Assembly: GCA_947258625.1 (NCBI GenBank)
Contig: CAMYJN010000202.1
Coordinates: 1-5,418 of the forward strand
Direction: 5' to 3'
Source: an uncultured Polyangiaceae bacterium
Lineage (GTDB): Bacteria; Myxococcota_A; Polyangia; Polyangiales; Houyiibacteriaceae
DNA: 5,418 bases
Shown here: piece by piece, positions 4,039 through 5,418 of the stretch
Position numbering within the stretch: position 1 is the first letter of the stretch
Layout: the number at the start of each line of letters is the position of its first letter
Translations under genes and position numbers: made by a program
The notes under the pieces: model-generated
Told to the model about the DNA's origin: nothing
Databases searched by the model: none
What the model saw: only the letters and a program-made list of their open reading frames with translations

Positions 4039-5418
4039 TCAGATGTCGATCCGATCGCCGCGGGCCGGCGTGTGAACGGTCGGAAAGCCGCGCTCTTCGA
4101 GGAGTGATTTGAGCGTCTCGCGCCCCGGGTCTTCGCCGTGCACGAGGGCGATTTGCCGAAGCGGGCCCGCCGCGCGAACCGCTTCGGCGTATGCAACCAG
4201 ATCGTCCTGGCCGGCGTGTGCACTGAAGCCGTTCAGCACGACGACCTCAGCATGGCGTTCTCGCTCGACGCCAAAAATACGGACTCGCGTCCGCTGCTCG
4301 ACAAGACGGCGTCCGAGTGTGTGCTGCGCCTGCCAGCCGACGATGAGCACCGCGTTCTTTCGATTCTCGATGGTGGCGACCAAATGATGGACGACTCGGC
4401 CGAACTCGCACATCCCGCTCGCCGAAATGATCACGCAGGGTTGGTCGCTTCGGTCGATCGCTTTCGAATCTTCCACGGATGACACGTACCGCAGGCCATC
4501 GAAGTCAAAAGGGGAGTCGCCTTTGAGCAGACGTTCGCGCGTCCGGGTGTCGAAGCATTCCGGATGCATTCGAAAGACGTCGGTCAGCTTCACCGTCAGG
4601 GGCGAATCGACATAGACCGGAACATCGGGGAGCCGCCCCTGGTCTTTGAGCTGCTTGAGCGAGTAGATCAGCTCTTGGGCGCGTTCGAGCGCAAACGACG
4701 GCACGACCACCTTGCCGCCGCGGCCAATCGTGCGAGCAATGACCTCGTGGAGCTCGTTCTCCATCTCCTCGATCGGGTCGTGGTTCCGATCGCCGTATGT
4801 GCTTTCCATGATCAAGCACGACGCACTCGGAGGGACCTCGGGATTGCGAAGGATTGGCATGTTATGCCGACCGAGGTCGCCTGAAAATACCAAACGCCGC
4901 TGTTCGCCCACGACATCGACGTCGAGCGCGACCATGGCGCTCCCGAGGACGTGACCCGCGTCGTAGTAGGTGAGCGTCACCCCTTCGGCGATCGCTTGGG
5001 GTCGATGATAGGGAACGCCAACCATGAGCTCGAGCGTTCCGACCACGTCCTTCTGGTCGTAGAGCGGTTCAACGAGTTTCATGTCGGCACCGTTCTTTTC
5101 GACTTTTCGGTTGATGTAGGCCGCGTCCTGAGCCTGAATCTCCGCCGAGTCTTCCAGCATCGCCGCACAGAGGTCGCGAGTCGCGGGGGTGCAATAGATC
5201 GTCCCCCGGAAGCCTTGGCGATAGAGACGTGGCAGGGCGCCCGAGTGATCGATGTGGGCATGGGAGAGAACCATCACGTCGATGTCTCTCGCGCGGAAGC
5301 CCAGCTCCCGGTTACGTTCGATGGTTTCCGAACGGCGCCCTTGGAACAGGCCGCAGTCGAGCAAAATGCGGGCCTTCTCGGTGTGAACGATATGTCTCGA
5401 GCCGGTGACGTTGCCACC
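4039..5418 (-). CDS. MBL-fold/beta-CASP RNase-like metallo-hydrolase, N-terminus cut by window edge
   Basis: The frame stays open to the right edge, and 459 residues are visible (numbered from the edge). The first residues, GGNVTGSRHIV and then ARILLDCGLFQG, are the usual beginning of this family, so only a few residues are missing. The TTG at 5364 lies inside this strand and is not the start. Motifs in order are SHAHIDHSG (His53, His55, Asp57, His58), DAGHVLGSA (His156), FSGDLGR (Asp181), beta-CASP motif A ESTYGDR (Glu205), DSPL and SASGM, motif B GFSAHA (His401) and motif C LVHGE (His427). This is the complete two-zinc site plus beta-CASP set found in CPSF-73-like and TTHA0252-type ribonucleases. 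A cytoplasmic RNA endo- or exonuclease is therefore likely, with substrate unknown. The Ser/Gly-rich SASGM region is typical of the RNA-specificity domain. It is upstream of lemA on the same strand and could share its transcript. Confidence 0.93.
   Translation of the reverse strand, partial: GGNVTGSRHIVHTEKARILLDCGLFQGRRSETIERNRELGFRARDIDVMVLSHAHIDHSGALPRLYRQGFRGTIYCTPATRDLCAAMLEDSAEIQAQDAAYINRKVEKNGADMKLVEPLYDQKDVVGTLELMVGVPYHRPQAIAEGVTLTYYDAGHVLGSAMVALDVDVVGEQRRLVFSGDLGRHNMPILRNPEVPPSASCLIMESTYGDRNHDPIEEMENELHEVIARTIGRGGKVVVPSFALERAQELIYSLKQLKDQGRLPDVPVYVDSPLTVKLTDVFRMHPECFDTRTRERLLKGDSPFDFDGLRYVSSVEDSKAIDRSDQPCVIISASGMCEFGRVVHHLVATIENRKNAVLIVGWQAQHTLGRRLVEQRTRVRIFGVERERHAEVVVLNGFSAHAGQDDLVAYAEAVRAAGPLRQIALVHGEDPGRETLKSLLEERGFPTVHTPARGDRIDI

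Noticed and set aside
3204..4112. Plus-strand open frame of 302 codons
   Set aside because: It is antisense to lemA and the TPM gene, Arg-rich and without family features; it is a GC-driven shadow.

Overview
This GC-rich window looks like chromosomal DNA from a Gram-negative bacterium. The dense, mostly minus-strand layout, the Arg/Ala-rich proteins and the gene types would suit a deltaproteobacterial or myxobacterial-type genome. That placement is an inference, because no lineage-specific marker is present. No phage, transposon or CRISPR sequence was seen, and no stretch over about 105 bases lacks an annotated element.

Layout from left to right: (1) A CHAD-domain protein on the minus strand fills 1-1003 and runs off the left edge, losing its C-terminus. 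It has no ATG, GTG or TTG start; a good Shine-Dalgarno sits in front of an ATC. (2) Next is a perfect 30-bp palindrome flanked by 7-bp complementary arms. It lies immediately 3' of a minus-strand tRNA-Arg(CCT) and probably ends or processes its transcript. (3) A divergent intergenic region of about 104 bp, with matching -10 boxes facing outwards and inverted repeats between them, separates the tRNA from a plus-strand HNH endonuclease-family gene (1296-1826). (4) The HNH gene converges, with 3 bp between stop codons, on a minus-strand cluster read right to left: an MBL-fold/beta-CASP RNase-like protein (N-terminus off the right edge), LemA, a membrane TPM-domain protein, and a secreted or membrane-anchored YgcG-like TPM protein with a Gly/Ser-rich tail.

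The LemA-TPM-TPM genes are tightly packed (8-nt gap, then 8-nt overlap) and very likely form one translationally coupled unit. LemA and TPM/YgcG proteins are often encoded together in bacteria and are thought to act in the cell envelope, but their biochemical role is poorly defined. The MBL/beta-CASP gene lies 70 bp upstream on the same strand and may be co-transcribed. I see no convincing evidence of a wholly new system. The points most worth checking are the non-canonical CHAD start, the palindrome behind the tRNA, the nested inverted repeats between the divergent promoters, and the TPM fold that appears to be split by a membrane hairpin.
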